64,000 bases of DNA from Golubevia sp. BC0850 (Eukaryota > Basidiomycota > Exobasidiomycetes > Golubeviales > Golubeviaceae), in the NCBI GenBank assembly GCA_012976225.1, contig JAAVVG010000002.1, forward strand, positions 1,798,001-1,862,000, written 5' to 3'. The position numbers were made by a program, and so were the translations under genes. This document shows positions 1-10,385 of the stretch, one piece after another; position 1 is the first letter of the stretch, and the number at the start of each line of letters is the position of its first letter. The notes beneath the pieces are model-generated. The model saw only the letters and a list, made by a program, of their open reading frames with translations. It ran no database searches and had not been told where the DNA came from.

Positions 1-1296
1 AAAAAGAAGAGGGAAAGCGATCAGAGTGAAGGCGCAATGCGGAAGGGGAGAGTTAGCAAGAATTGGACGAAGTAAGAGGGAAGAGGGAGCTGGTCGACTT
101 ACCTTGAGAAAGCTGGATCTAAGGTCAGAAGTAGTTTACGTCTAGGTTTAGATACATCTTGAACAATCCAAGAAAGTCAGCAAAAAGAGGAGTGTGACGT
201 TGCATTGTTATCGATGTTGTGGTTGGGAAGAAGAAGAGTTCGAGCTGATAGGAATTCATTTGTTCGCCAGAAGTGGAGAGCTTCATTGACATAGAAAAGA
301 GTTCCTTAATCGTTTCGTTCCTAATTTTGAATCCAACTCCTCTCTAACCTCTCCCGACCTCATTTGCAGGGAACTCTCGACAAGCAAAGACGACTGAGGT
401 TTGTCCTGGACTGCACCAGGAGAAGAGAGACCGACATGGGTGCTAAGGCCACAAAGAAACGAGTTCGAGAAATTGAAGCTAAGAACCAATTCAAATCAAT
501 TCAGTCTGGTGTCTCTAAAGTGCATCTCATTCTACGATAGTCCGTCCTCTTCAAGCAGAGAGTGAGCACGGCCTGACACCTGAGACTGCTTCACTCTCTC
601 TCACTCGAGAACAAGGGGCTCAAAGATTTTTCATTGAAGCCAAATCTGGTTGAAATTTCAGTTGACCGATTTGATTTCGCACGCCCTAATTTCTACTGGT
701 TGCACAGCTCGACCTCTAACTCGAAGATTGAAATTGCCAACGACAGCAAGTCGAATATTTAATTCGCATCTGCTTCTATGTTGAGTGTTATTTCTAAACT
801 CATTTGGGATCATCTCAGATTTGCAAAGGCCCCCCTCGAAAGGGTGTCGGGCTGACGACAGTGGCAAATTAAAAGATGGTAAAATGTCGAGTTGACGGGT
901 AAGAGAGGGAGCTCCACTCCAGCTACTTCTTTTCAGTCTGTCATTTTACATGGAGATATGATGAGAGAAAGTAGGAAGCCTCGAATTTGTCGAATTTCCC
1001 ACGGCAGCAACGTGACGAGTAGCTGTTTAGTGCCAGTGGGAGCTTGGAAGGGCAAGGGAGGGGAGGAAGAGTGAAATAAGGATGAGGGGCAACTTTGACC
1101 GAGCTTGCATTTCAGAATTTAATTCTGGCATTCTAAGCGCATCATTCATGAATTTCAGGGGAGGCTGGAGGCGGAGATGCTTTCGTCAAGATGTCAGTCC
1201 AACCAGACTTTAGGGGCCCGTAACAGTCCGTATTACTATAGTCACAACTCACAAGCTTCGCCCAAGCCCAACACCTCTCTCACCTTTTCGTAAAAG
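1..1296. other. Left-edge region without a recognised gene
   Basis: I recognise no protein here. On the minus strand there is a good splice-donor context (CTCAAG|GTAAGTC, around 97-110), and an ATG near 200 reads into it through a possible short intron. This could be the 5' part of a minus-strand gene leaving the window on the left, but the peptide matches nothing I know. Short ORFs on both strands up to about 1,080 have no family signature. The last 200 bases before 1,297 are probably the promoter of the Vip1-like gene. Confidence 0.35.
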
Positions 1297-2645
1297 ATGT
1301 CAGAAGGACAAACAATTCAAGTCAGCAACATTGCTTCAAGCACAACTCAGAAGGGATTGGAAGAATTCTTCTCTTTTTGTGGAACTATCTCAAGCTTGAA
1401 CTTGGAGAAAGAGGCTGATGGATCTGCTCAGAGAGCAACTGTCAAGTTCGACAAGAGCAGCGCTGCCTCTACTGCTGTCATGTGAGTAGATATGATAGGG
1501 TTAGATCTTTCTCTGATGAATTGGGCGGTACGAGTAGAACCTGGGCCAGCTGGAAGATGGGGAAGGTCCATCATGCAGCATGCACCTTCATCCCCTTGTC
1601 AAACCCTCCATTCCACCTCAACTTCTCACCTTTGCAGTTCCTCTCTGACCGCTCTCACTAACTTCCAATATCTCCGTTCTCAATTCAGGCTCAACGGTGG
1701 AACTCTAGACGGCTCTCAGCTCTCGGTCACTCTACCTGGCTCCTCCTCTATTTCTCACACAGCTGATTCCTCAGACTCAATTGCCTTGGGTCAAGAAGAC
1801 AAGCCAAGGACAGCAATCGTAGCAGAGTATCTAGCTCATGGATATGCTCTTTCAGACGACATTACCAAGCGTGCCATCGATCTAGATCAAAAGCATGGGC
1901 TCTCCAATAGGTTCAAGTCTTATCTATCCACCTTGGATCGTTCTCTCGGCGAGAGTCTCTCAAAGGCTTCCTCAAGTAAGATGACAGAATCAAATGAGCA
2001 TACTCCTTCAGGTCAAGCTGCTTCGGAAAGTGTTACTGAGAAGAACGCAAGTATGGCTCCAGTTCCAGGTGCCAGCCCAGCTGATCTTGGTCCAAAGACT
2101 ACTACTGAGGTTCCCACCTCTACTTCCATTCAAGAACCTAGTCTAGCTCGTCAAGTTCAAAAGAAAGCTAATCAAGTGCTTGAACGTCCAGATGTGAAGG
2201 AGAAGACTACTTTTGCTTGGACCAAGTTGACTGAGGTGAGTTGGGAAGTTGCGAGTTCTCGGAATGGTGGAGTGGGTCAGAAGGAATAGAGTTAGAGACT
2301 CTGAGGCTGATAGATTACCCTTTGTTGACTTCATCTATTGAATTCCAACAGTATTACAACGCCATCGCCAATCATCCTCGTATCCACAGCTTCTACTCGA
2401 ACGCCTCCAAGACTGTTTCTGACGTTCACGAGGAAGCCAAGCGCATTGCTGTAAGTTCCTTCGTGTTCTATCTCTCTATCCCGGAAACTAGACTTCGACT
2501 CATCTCTCTTTTGTCTGTTGCATTTTACAGGAAGAGAAGAAGCGTACTGGTAATGCTTCAGCTGGAGCTGCAGGAACTTCAGTCCCTTCAGTCTCTCAGA
2601 TGTCAGCGCTTCCACTTCTACTACTTCTACTCTTCTCTAGTATAG
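1297..2645 (+). CDS. vip1: Vip1-like RRM protein
   Basis: This is an RNA-recognition-motif protein of the S. pombe Vip1 type (not the inositol kinase Vip1 of budding yeast). The RRM fills roughly residues 5-75, with the opening IQVSNIASSTT and the RNP-like segment ATVKFDKSSAA. It is followed by the family's conserved EDKPRTAIVAEYLAHGY block and a C-terminal helix ending HEEAKRIAEEKKR. My exons are 1297-1481, 1689-2235, 2352-2450 and from 2531 on. No stop codon follows in this frame before the next gene's start at 2600. If a possible intron at 2550-2640 (GTAATG donor, pyrimidine-rich CTCTAG acceptor) is removed, the protein ends ...KRTV at 2645 with 284 residues, close to the family's usual end. 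Without that splice it reads into the nucleobindin-like protein. Family assignment is firm; the 3' end is not. Confidence 0.8.
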
Positions 2646-4322
2646 TGATTCCAGCTGCTGCTCATGGTGGAGCTGAGATGAAACCAGCTGAAGTCGCTGG
2701 AGAGAAGCCTCATCCAGCCGGTCAAGAAAGTTACGTTCAGAAGCACATGGCTAGTGAGCATCACATTGGTGCTTTCGACATGGGAAGTTTCTTTGCTCTT
2801 CATGATTTGGACAGAAACGGAATATTAGATGTGAGTAGTTTCGACGGACGTGGTTCTCCTTCCTCTCACTCTAGAGTAAATCGAGCTGACATTCGATCTT
2901 TTCTCTTGATCTACTTTCAATAGCGCTCTGAGATCGAAGCCATCTACGGAGTTCATCACTCTACCTCTATCAAGCAGAGTGACAACTACGAAGTCCACGA
3001 TGCTAAGGCCGAACACATTGTGAAGGAAGTTCTTCGTCGTCTCGATAAGAACGGAGACAAGGTTTTGACCAAGGCCGAGTTCGTCGCTGGTGGAGCTGAT
3101 GGTCTTCCAAGCTTTGAGCAGTACGGAAAAGGTGTTCTAGGTCATCACTACGGTGAGTTAGATGCTCGGAATCGAGGAAGAAGAGCTCATCGAACGTCTG
3201 CTTCGCTTACTGATCTGTAGCAGTTCTCCCTGTTCCTTCTCAATTCCTTTCTCTCTTCTTCAGATGAGGAATCCGAGTACTTTGTTCACCACGAAGAGAT
3301 CTACCACAACACTCCAGAAACTCAAACCGACGAAGCCTACACTCATCCAGAAGATCTTGATCACTTTGCCCACCACGACAAGATCGAGAAGGAGGAAGAA
3401 ATCCGTGAACGTAAAGCCGAAGGAATGCCAACGATCGAACAAGAGGAAGCTGCCAAGAAGAAGGCTGAGGCCGAAGGAAAGGAGTACGTCTCACCGTACG
3501 AGAATCAAATGGATCCAAAGAAGGTGGCTGAAGCCGATGCTGCTCAACAGCCCGACGCAGGTTACGCTGCTTCCGAAGCCAAAGCTGGTTCTCATGTTTT
3601 CAGAACTCCAGAGGGAGAACATGTTGTCAAGACTCTTGAAGAGAAGCACTTGGAAACCTTGGAGAAACATGGTCTTCAACAGCAGCGTGGAGAAACTTTG
3701 GAAGGTTTCAATCAGAGAATGCAGGCTATCGATCTATTGAAGGCTCAGATCGCCAGAGATCGTGGAGTGGATCCAGCTGACGCCAACAAGGCCAACGACT
3801 TCACTTCAACTGATAAAGATACTTATCCAGTCGCTGGATCTCCAGCTGTTGGATCGAAAGAACATTTCGAGCAAGAGAAACTGAAACAAAAACCAGGTGA
3901 AAGCGATGCAGACTTCAAGAAGAGAATCGCCAACAGCAAATACTTGGCTGCAACTAGACCTGACTTTGGCTCTGGAAACAAAGGTTTCGCTAGACCTCAG
4001 GATGATGCCGATAGGCTTAAAAAGGGTGCTCCTTACAAGGTGAGTTCCTGGAAGCGGGAGAAAGAAAAGAAGATCCGGCCCCACTCGACATCATCTCTCC
4101 CCCTCTCTCTCCAAGCTGACCTTCCTATCAAAAATCTCGAATCACTGACGTTCTACCCAGTATCCTCCTATCCAACCTAAAAATGAGCAGTATCGTGTCA
4201 AAAAGCAGAGTTACTTCGTGAGTACTTCTGAAACTTTGGTGGAAAGGTTGATCGAGCACAAATTCTGACTTTTCATTGCCTTCGCCCTCTCCTCTCTTCC
4301 AATCTACCAGGGAGAGTTTTAA
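2600..4322 (+). CDS. Secreted EF-hand protein, nucleobindin/Ssp120-like
   Basis: This 434-residue protein begins with a signal peptide (MSALPLLLLLLFSSIVIPAA) and carries two EF-hand loops, DLDRNGILD near residue 70 and DKNGDKVLTKAEF near 120. Glu/Lys-rich helical and His-rich stretches follow (YFVHHEEIYH, HFAHHDKIEK), as in nucleobindins and yeast Ssp120, calcium-binding proteins of the ER/Golgi lumen. Exons are 2600-2830, 2924-3152, 3264-4039, 4161-4217 and 4311-4322; the last encodes only GEF and the stop. The start codon lies in frame with the upstream Vip1-like gene and inside its candidate last intron, so this gene has no intergenic promoter. It must be transcribed from within the Vip1-like gene or made as part of a fusion. 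The start at 2600 was chosen because the signal peptide begins there. Confidence 0.82.
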
Positions 4323-4324
4323 TG

Positions 4325-4690
4325 TGGCTTGTCAGGCGCTTTTCTAGTTTCTCAAAGCTTTCTTTCCAATTTTACATTACTCGAAATCCAAGATTCCCAC
4401 GTATACACTCTCTTTCACCGAAATCGCTGTAAATGATCCCGAATTTGGTTGTATCGTATGCTTTGATCGAGAACGTCTTGATTCATCTCGAAGCTGTTCT
4501 TGCTTGTATTTCCAGATCGAGACTTTGAGCGCCTGCAATAGCTGACGTTCGGAGAGAGGATGGGGAACGAATTTGCGAGGCGAAGAGCGACTGCGCCGTC
4601 GAAAGATTAGAAAGCCAATCAGAGGTGTAGGTGCAGATCCTGAAGAAGCTTAGGCGACGCTCAGAAGGAAGAGGAAGTGAAGACAAGAGG
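4325..4690 (-). pseudogene. Decayed F-box/LRR family fragment
   Basis: The minus strand here aligns over about 270 bases, at roughly 80-85% by eye, with the tail of the right-hand F-box gene (about 20783-21010 on the plus strand). Shared landmarks are CTATTGCAGGCGCTCAAAGT, GATCAAAGCATACGAT and GGTGAAAGAGAGTGTA. Translation gives LFASQIRSPSS against LFASQIRGPSS in the right copy. No long frame survives, so I call it a relic of the same family. It lies just downstream of the left F-box gene, in the same orientation, as its counterpart does on the right. Confidence 0.6.
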
Positions 4691-5530
4691 TACGCTGAAA
4701 GAGCTAGTGGAGAAACTAGGGGCTGGTTTCAGCGGCAAAATGGCTTTGACGCCTGACATCTCTATAACCTCAAAGAGAACAAAAGATGAGGGGCGTTACG
4801 GAGAGAAGGACTGAGATCTACTGAGATTGACAATCAATGGATGAACCAGGTCGTCACCCTTCAAGTGTCGACAGTGGATTGATTACGATTAAAACAATCG
4901 GGCACTTGACCTCCAGACTCCTGATCAATTTTCTCTCTTTCCCGAGCTCGCTTATGGTGTGAATTTGACTAGTGAAGAGAACGAAGCTCATTTCTAGGCA
5001 TTGACTTTGAGAATTTAGGGGAAAGGTGTGAGAGAGTGGTGTTTGATGAAGTAAAAAGGGAACGAGATCTTGGAGGGACAGAAAAGCGTGAAGCTAGTAA
5101 GATTGAGAATTCAACAGGGTAAGTAACCAAAGTTGAAAAGAAAGATCAAAAGATGGAGAAAGAAACAGAGGCAGAACGAATGCGTAGGGGAAGAGATAGA
5201 GGGTTGAAGAGAAGTTCCTTAAAGACCCAAAAAGAGAGCATCGAAAGTCGAGACCAGAGAAAGAGACCGAGTGTGAGTGAAGACGTTTGGGATTGGGGGA
5301 GAATCGAAGGTCAGCTATCTGTCTAGCGTATAGTTCGAAAACTTTGACTCTGTTGACTGTCGCACTCACCGAGTCTCGAGCAACGGTTTCTCCAGCCCCC
5401 TCCCTAGATTCCAGCATCTAACTCTGTTCATCCAAAAGCTATCTTTCTCATCTTGAAAACCTTTCTACCACTTTAATTCTTGATTCTCTCTTCATCCCTT
5501 TAGATTGAGGGAGCTTAAACTGTAAACCAA
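4691..5530. other. Intergenic stretch, no recognised gene
   Basis: Nothing here matches a family I know. The minus strand has a 107-codon frame near 5094-5417, rich in Phe, Leu and Ser, of the kind expected by chance in purine/pyrimidine-skewed DNA. It lacks domain signals and convincing splice sites. Confidence 0.4.
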
Positions 5531-5533
5531 GCA

Positions 5534-5962
5534 TCAGTAGTATAGAGTTTCATCCTCAGTTTCATCCTCAATTTCATTCTCAGATTCCTCATCCTCAGAT
5601 CCAGCAGTTGGATGAGGTAACTTAGTCACCACTGGGGGAAGCTCTGGTAGTAGTGGGGAATTCTTTAAGCTTTCAGTTCTCACTTGTTCAGATGAGTGAA
5701 GACTGAGGAGATTGGGGTACTTGACTCCCACATCTCTGCCTTGAGAGTTACCATTAAACGGAATTTCTAAAGGTTCTAGTTTAGGAAACTTGTGGAAGGA
5801 GAAGTGTTTGTAGACTGAAGAGCCCATAGTTAATCATTTCTAGATTTGGTAAATCAAATAGATGCTTGAGGTTTGGCTGGGGGGTTTTGAGATTTGGCAT
5901 CTCATTGTGTTCGTATGAGACAGTTGGTAACTCAAGAGTTTTCAGAGCTTCACTGGATTTGG
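5534..5962 (-). pseudogene. Detached C-terminal LRR-like part of the left F-box gene
   Basis: Downstream of the left F-box stop, leucine-rich segments continue in other frames. One frame reads SSEALKTLELPTVSYEHNE and LFSLQTLLLPQVS. Another then reads FPKLEPLEIPFNG and ends in an acidic tail (SEDEESENEIEDETEDE). I find no splice sites joining them, so at least two frame changes separate these pieces from the upstream reading frame. This looks like the original C-terminus of the gene, lost by decay. An unusual splice pattern is less likely but not excluded. Confidence 0.45.
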
Positions 5963-7051
5963 CTACAATTGAAGATTAATCGTCCTGGGAGATGTAGAGA
6001 TATGATGCTGGAGGAGCTCTTCTGGATTGAGTGCTGTACCGACTAGCTCTAATTCTTGAAGTTGACCTCCGATCCAACTTGAGATAGATTTCCATGGAAT
6101 TCTATAGCCGTATACCTTCAAGTTTAGCTTCTTTAACCCTTCTACTAGTACTGTCTCATTCGGGATCTCTAGCGTCTCTGAAGCAGCCTGGTCAACATCA
6201 TGTAAATTGAAGAGAACTGAAGAGAGGGAGTCAAGATTGGGGAACTTCATCGAAAAGTTCCAAAGTCTGTACCCCGTCTTGAGGGTCAAGTTAGAGTGTA
6301 AAAGCTCTTCTAAGACTCTAGGAGCTAAATTGATGATATATTGATTCGGTTCCTGCCAATTGTTGGGACCCGATAAAAGAAAGCCCTGTGCCCAGAAACC
6401 TCTTGCTTTTTTCATAACACCTAAGACATCGGTAAGAGCTGTAGCTATTACGATCGGCAAACGATTGTTGATAAAGTCGAAACTCTTTGACCCCAATTCT
6501 TCTCCCCCTCCCCTTTTAAGAATGAAAGTGATGGGAGTGACTATCTTGAATTTTCCTCGATGTTTTGATGAGAAGATTGGATCCAGAAAGAGTATAAGGA
6601 AATCTGACGTATCCTCGGCCGTTCTCTTGTCCATCAATAAAAAAAAAACCTCCTTCAGATTTGTTTGTGACCTGATGAGATAAAGTAAATCATCACCCTC
6701 CTCATCTTCCCAATTGGAGTCTCCCACAATCTTGGCTCTAACGTATTCTTCCCAAGTACTGGATAAATTGAGAGACAACTTGCGTACATCATTATCACAT
6801 AGCGATGCGAGGCGTTTAAAATCACACTCGGGATAGTCTCGAAATCCTAAATTCGACAAATCGATCTCTCTGTGCAGAGCGGGATTAGCGTTGATTGTTT
6901 CTCTCCATTCTTTAGAGATGGCGCTTGATCTAGCAATGGATTGAGGTGAGAGGGATGAGACAACCTGATAGAATGTCTCTAAAGGAAGAGCCAGCTTTGG
7001 ATCGACTAGACGGTCTTTGACTATGCTGCTGCTTGCTCTCCATGTTGACAT
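5963..7051 (-). CDS. F-box/LRR-like protein, left copy of inverted duplication
   Basis: The protein has 362 residues from the first ATG (MSTWRASSS); the open frame extends further upstream only from a TTG. The N-terminus reads LALPLETFYQVVSSLSPQSI and then AISKEWRETINANPALH, an F-box-like helix set, and the rest contains leucine-rich segments such as LQELELVGTALN. Such proteins usually recruit substrates to SCF ubiquitin ligases, but the F-box call is by pattern only. Residues up to AASET are identical to the right copy at 19903-21006; beyond that the two differ completely. Downstream LRR-like sequence lies out of frame, so this copy may itself be truncated. Confidence 0.6.
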   Translation of the reverse strand: MSTWRASSSIVKDRLVDPKLALPLETFYQVVSSLSPQSIARSSAISKEWRETINANPALHREIDLSNLGFRDYPECDFKRLASLCDNDVRKLSLNLSSTWEEYVRAKIVGDSNWEDEEGDDLLYLIRSQTNLKEVFFLLMDKRTAEDTSDFLILFLDPIFSSKHRGKFKIVTPITFILKRGGGEELGSKSFDFINNRLPIVIATALTDVLGVMKKARGFWAQGFLLSGPNNWQEPNQYIINLAPRVLEELLHSNLTLKTGYRLWNFSMKFPNLDSLSSVLFNLHDVDQAASETLEIPNETVLVEGLKKLNLKVYGYRIPWKSISSWIGGQLQELELVGTALNPEELLQHHISTSPRTINLQL

Positions 7052-7312
7052 GAAGAGATCTCTTGGAAGAATGCTAAGGTGGCAGGAGGAAGAAGAACCG
7101 ATGAGGATAACGATGGTCGAAAGCAAGGATTGAAGGGATGAAAAATCTTCACCTCATGCGCGCTTCGTTCGCTCCGAGTCGTTTAATCTTATTGCCTTCG
7201 CACGCACGAACTCCTCCTGAAATCGATGTTTCTATATTCTCCGAACTCTTATTCTGATCCCCGCGGCAGTCAAGCAGTCACACTTAAAATTTGCTTTAGC
7301 ATTTGAAGAGGA
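6172..7312. repeat. Inverted duplication, left arm (1,141 bp)
   Basis: This block is the reverse complement of 19642-20782. Both arms are 1,141 bp, so there is no length change between them. I found only two mismatches, both in the upstream non-coding part, and none in the coding part at protein level. It covers the promoter and first three quarters of the F-box-like gene. Beyond 7,312 similarity fades into a few gapped words such as TCGCGTCGACT. The inner edge at 6,172 is sharp. Confidence 0.85.
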
Positions 7313-7967
7313 GACGGTGGTCATCTCGCAAGAGTCGACGCGAAAAAATGGAAGGGGCGAGACAGGTTGAGGTGAAACGAGTTGGCTTTTGAGGCTCTTG
7401 CATATTTATCAATGAAATTTAAAGACAAAGGAAAGAAGAAAGGTTTCTTCAGAGGGAGATGGAAGCAAGGGCGGAGGCTTCTCCAGAACGTCTCAAGCTG
7501 TCTCAAGCCTTATCTTCAAACTCCTAAATCTTTTCTCCTTCAGAACCAGTCTTGGTCTAAAGAATCTACCATCTAAGATGGTGTTGTTCCTATGCCCGCA
7601 TCGCACTTCATCGGCTATCAGTGGCAACGTGGCAATTTGATGGGAGCGATAGTCAACAAATCGATCCTAGTTTCCCAAAACCACGAGGAAGAAAGGTAAA
7701 AGTGTGTCAATGGGTTTTCAATTGCTACAGAATAAAGAAGGAGAAACAAAAAACGAAAGAAACATAACAAAAGAAAAATAACAAAGTAACAAAGATGACC
7801 TTTACGTGCTGTTGCGAAAATGAGAAAGAATGATGACGAATTTTGTGTATGAATGCGAGGTGGGTGTGTTGAAAGAAAGCCATAATGATGCGTGTGCCCA
7901 ATAAAGAGAAAAAAAGTTTCCACCCTAACGAAGAAGAAGAGTCACAATCCTCTATCCCACCCACATC
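7313..7967. other. Intergenic, no recognised gene
   Basis: This spacer contains the probable 3' untranslated region of the minus-strand gene that ends at 7,968. Frames of 60-100 codons on both strands are low-complexity (Lys-rich or Phe-rich) and carry no family signature. Confidence 0.4.
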
Positions 7968-10385
7968 TCAATAAAACCCAGCAGCACCTCCCTCTTCTCT
8001 TCTCTCCATCTCTTCCATTTCTTCTCTAATTTCCCTCTCGCTCTCACTTTCGAGTCTTTTCCCATCTTCAATGACTGGAGATTCTACCGCTTCAGCTTCT
8101 TTAGAAGAATTCACAGCCCATTCTTTGATTCTAGAAGGAGAGATTCCTCTTAGTTGAGCTGGATAAGCATCTATCGAACTTGGGATTTCAATTCTCGAAG
8201 TCGATTTCGGAGGAACTGGAGGAGGAAAGGCTGGAAGTTTGGAAGGGGAAGAATCAACGTAATTTGAACTCGAAGAGTAATAATGGTTCGGAAGGTTTCT
8301 GGTTTCTTGATTTCCAAAATGTTGATCGTATTGAGTTCCAGCTACTCGGAAATTACTATTCGAGCTTAAAAGATCGAGTTGACAGAGTTTACTTCCAGCA
8401 GCACTACTCAAAGCAGTTCCACTATCTTTCCTTTGCTTTGCTTTTGCTCTTTTTGTGAATGAAAGTAATCTAATAGTTGTACCTCTAGTGGGAGTTGAAG
8501 ACTCTTCATTCGAAGTCGCATTTGTTGAACTAACAAAAGGATCCTTGAATGAATGAGACCCAGATCTAGATCTAGAACTAACCAAAGTATCCAATTCCTG
8601 ATTTGAACCTTTTGATAACCTTCTCTTCAATTCTGTGAATGCTTGTCTAGGGCTGGAACTTGTATTATTCGTAGTATTACTTGATCTTCTACGTTTTTCT
8701 ATTTGACTTGGATGTCTAGATAAACCTCCCAAAGCACTGAGAAATGAAGAATGACTTTGATGAGATCCAGAAGAATGATAGTTCTCAGACCGGTTTTCTA
8801 AATCTTCATAATCATCTGAGAAAGTTGAATCCAAAACTCTTTCTTCTTCATCATCTTCTGGCATTGAGATCCCTTGTTCTTTTTTCCATCTCAACTCTTC
8901 TTGTTTCCAACTGTCTTCCATTCTAGATACTAGGTTTGATTTTGGAGCTTGATTCAAATCTGATCTAAATCTTGTGTGTTTAGGAGTGACATCTTGAAGA
9001 GGAGAGAGAGGTGCTGATAGTGGAGGAGAAGCGGGTCGAGAAGCCAATCCAACGAGATTGAGGAATCCAGCAGAGATGGTTCTGAGTCTTGAAGTACTGC
9101 GAGTTGGTTGTGGTGTATCTCCAGGTTCAGATACAGGTTCGAAATGGGAGTTGACTTGTTGATGACTTGATCGAAGTTGCTCCTTCTCTTTGCCACCATT
9201 TGGATTAGTAAAGAGAGCAGCAGCTCCAGCTGAGAATCTCCTCATCCTATTTCCAGCAGAAGAAGAAGCTGTGCTATAAAAAGAATGATTGCTGTTGTCA
9301 CTTGCTGATCTTTCCATGTCTGCTCCACCTTCGAATCCGGATCCAGAGGTCTGAATCGTTTCCATCTCCTCTTGAGGAGCATCTTGAGCTCGAAAAGGAA
9401 GAGAAGAGTCTTGATATGAAAGATTCGAATCTCTGTCTGGCTTGAAAATCTTGGTCTTCTTTTCAGGAGAATCTCTGACTGAGTCTCTGCGATCCTTCAC
9501 TGGTAATAAAGCTGGAGGAGTAGAGGTGAAACCAACTTGACCTGAAGGTGACTGCTTCCTCGACGACTCGTCTGATTGAAAGTCAAGAATTGGCAGTTCC
9601 AGAGCTTTTCCATGACCAACACTAGCACCAGAGTTAGAGGGTAGCCTATCCAAAGGAGCTCTTTTCGGAACCTCCAAAGAAGCTGCGACTACATCTTGAT
9701 GTCCCTCTTGATCCAACCCCTTCTCCCTTCCCAATCCCAAAGTCTTTCCTCCCTCACCAACTCCTTGATCCTCCATCAGATTTCTCATTCTCACTTTTAA
9801 AGCATCTCCAAGATGTTGTTGATAAGATTCCTCATGGTCCATTTGAGAAGAGTTGATCTCCTCCCAATCTTGACCACTATTCAACCTTTCATTCCTTATA
9901 GTAGTTAAAGCCCAGTCCAAATAAGGTAGAGTTTGATCACACAAAATTCCTCTTGGTGGTAATGGAAAGGAGACTGATTTGTAGAGGTGATTATTAGGGA
10001 GTGAAGGTTGATTTGGTAAAAAGATTGAAGTTGGTTGAGGTGGATAAGTTGGTTCTAATTGACTTAAGGAATTGTTCCTAGCCTTTTTTGCAGACCTTGA
10101 TCTTGTGATGTTCCATCTACTAGATGAAGGGATTGGCATTGGGCTCTGATCTTGATCTTGTTGGAGTGGTGGTGGTTGGCGAAGGGACTGAATCGCTTCC
10201 TGATAAGTCTTGCTGTAGAGGAATTGCTGTGCGTCTTGCGATTGTGGTAAAGTTGAATCCGAAGATGGAAAGAAAGCCCTATTGGAAGATTGTGGCGATG
10301 AACTTGAACTCGTTGGATCCGTTTTAGATGATTTGGCTACCCTTTTGAAAAGATTCGACTTAGGTTTGGGCTTGCCTTGACTCAT
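7968..10385 (-). CDS. Long disordered protein of unknown function
   Basis: This uninterrupted frame encodes about 805 residues from ATG 10385 (MSQGKPKPKSNLFKRVAKSS); two extra upstream codons would need a TTG start. Most of it is Ser/Pro/Gln/Asn-rich and predicted disordered. One segment near residues 145-195 looks ordered (LPPRGILCDQTLPYLDWA, then LTTIRNERLNSGQDWEEI) and is the best handle for a homology search. Several RRxS-type motifs and basic patches (RMRRFSAG, EKRRRSS) suggest kinase targets, which is inference. The C-terminus ends in an acidic/basic charged helix and GGAAGFY. I do not recognise a family. Confidence 0.7.
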   Translation of the reverse strand: MSQGKPKPKSNLFKRVAKSSKTDPTSSSSSPQSSNRAFFPSSDSTLPQSQDAQQFLYSKTYQEAIQSLRQPPPLQQDQDQSPMPIPSSSRWNITRSRSAKKARNNSLSQLEPTYPPQPTSIFLPNQPSLPNNHLYKSVSFPLPPRGILCDQTLPYLDWALTTIRNERLNSGQDWEEINSSQMDHEESYQQHLGDALKVRMRNLMEDQGVGEGGKTLGLGREKGLDQEGHQDVVAASLEVPKRAPLDRLPSNSGASVGHGKALELPILDFQSDESSRKQSPSGQVGFTSTPPALLPVKDRRDSVRDSPEKKTKIFKPDRDSNLSYQDSSLPFRAQDAPQEEMETIQTSGSGFEGGADMERSASDNSNHSFYSTASSSAGNRMRRFSAGAAALFTNPNGGKEKEQLRSSHQQVNSHFEPVSEPGDTPQPTRSTSRLRTISAGFLNLVGLASRPASPPLSAPLSPLQDVTPKHTRFRSDLNQAPKSNLVSRMEDSWKQEELRWKKEQGISMPEDDEEERVLDSTFSDDYEDLENRSENYHSSGSHQSHSSFLSALGGLSRHPSQIEKRRRSSNTTNNTSSSPRQAFTELKRRLSKGSNQELDTLVSSRSRSGSHSFKDPFVSSTNATSNEESSTPTRGTTIRLLSFTKRAKAKQRKDSGTALSSAAGSKLCQLDLLSSNSNFRVAGTQYDQHFGNQETRNLPNHYYSSSSNYVDSSPSKLPAFPPPVPPKSTSRIEIPSSIDAYPAQLRGISPSRIKEWAVNSSKEAEAVESPVIEDGKRLESESEREIREEMEEMERREEGGAAGFY

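Noticed and set aside
6360-6683. Identical 107-codon ORFs antisense to both F-box copies (6360-6683 and 20271-20594)
   Set aside because: They mirror the duplicated block on the opposite strand and show no domain or splice signal. Their identity follows from the duplication.
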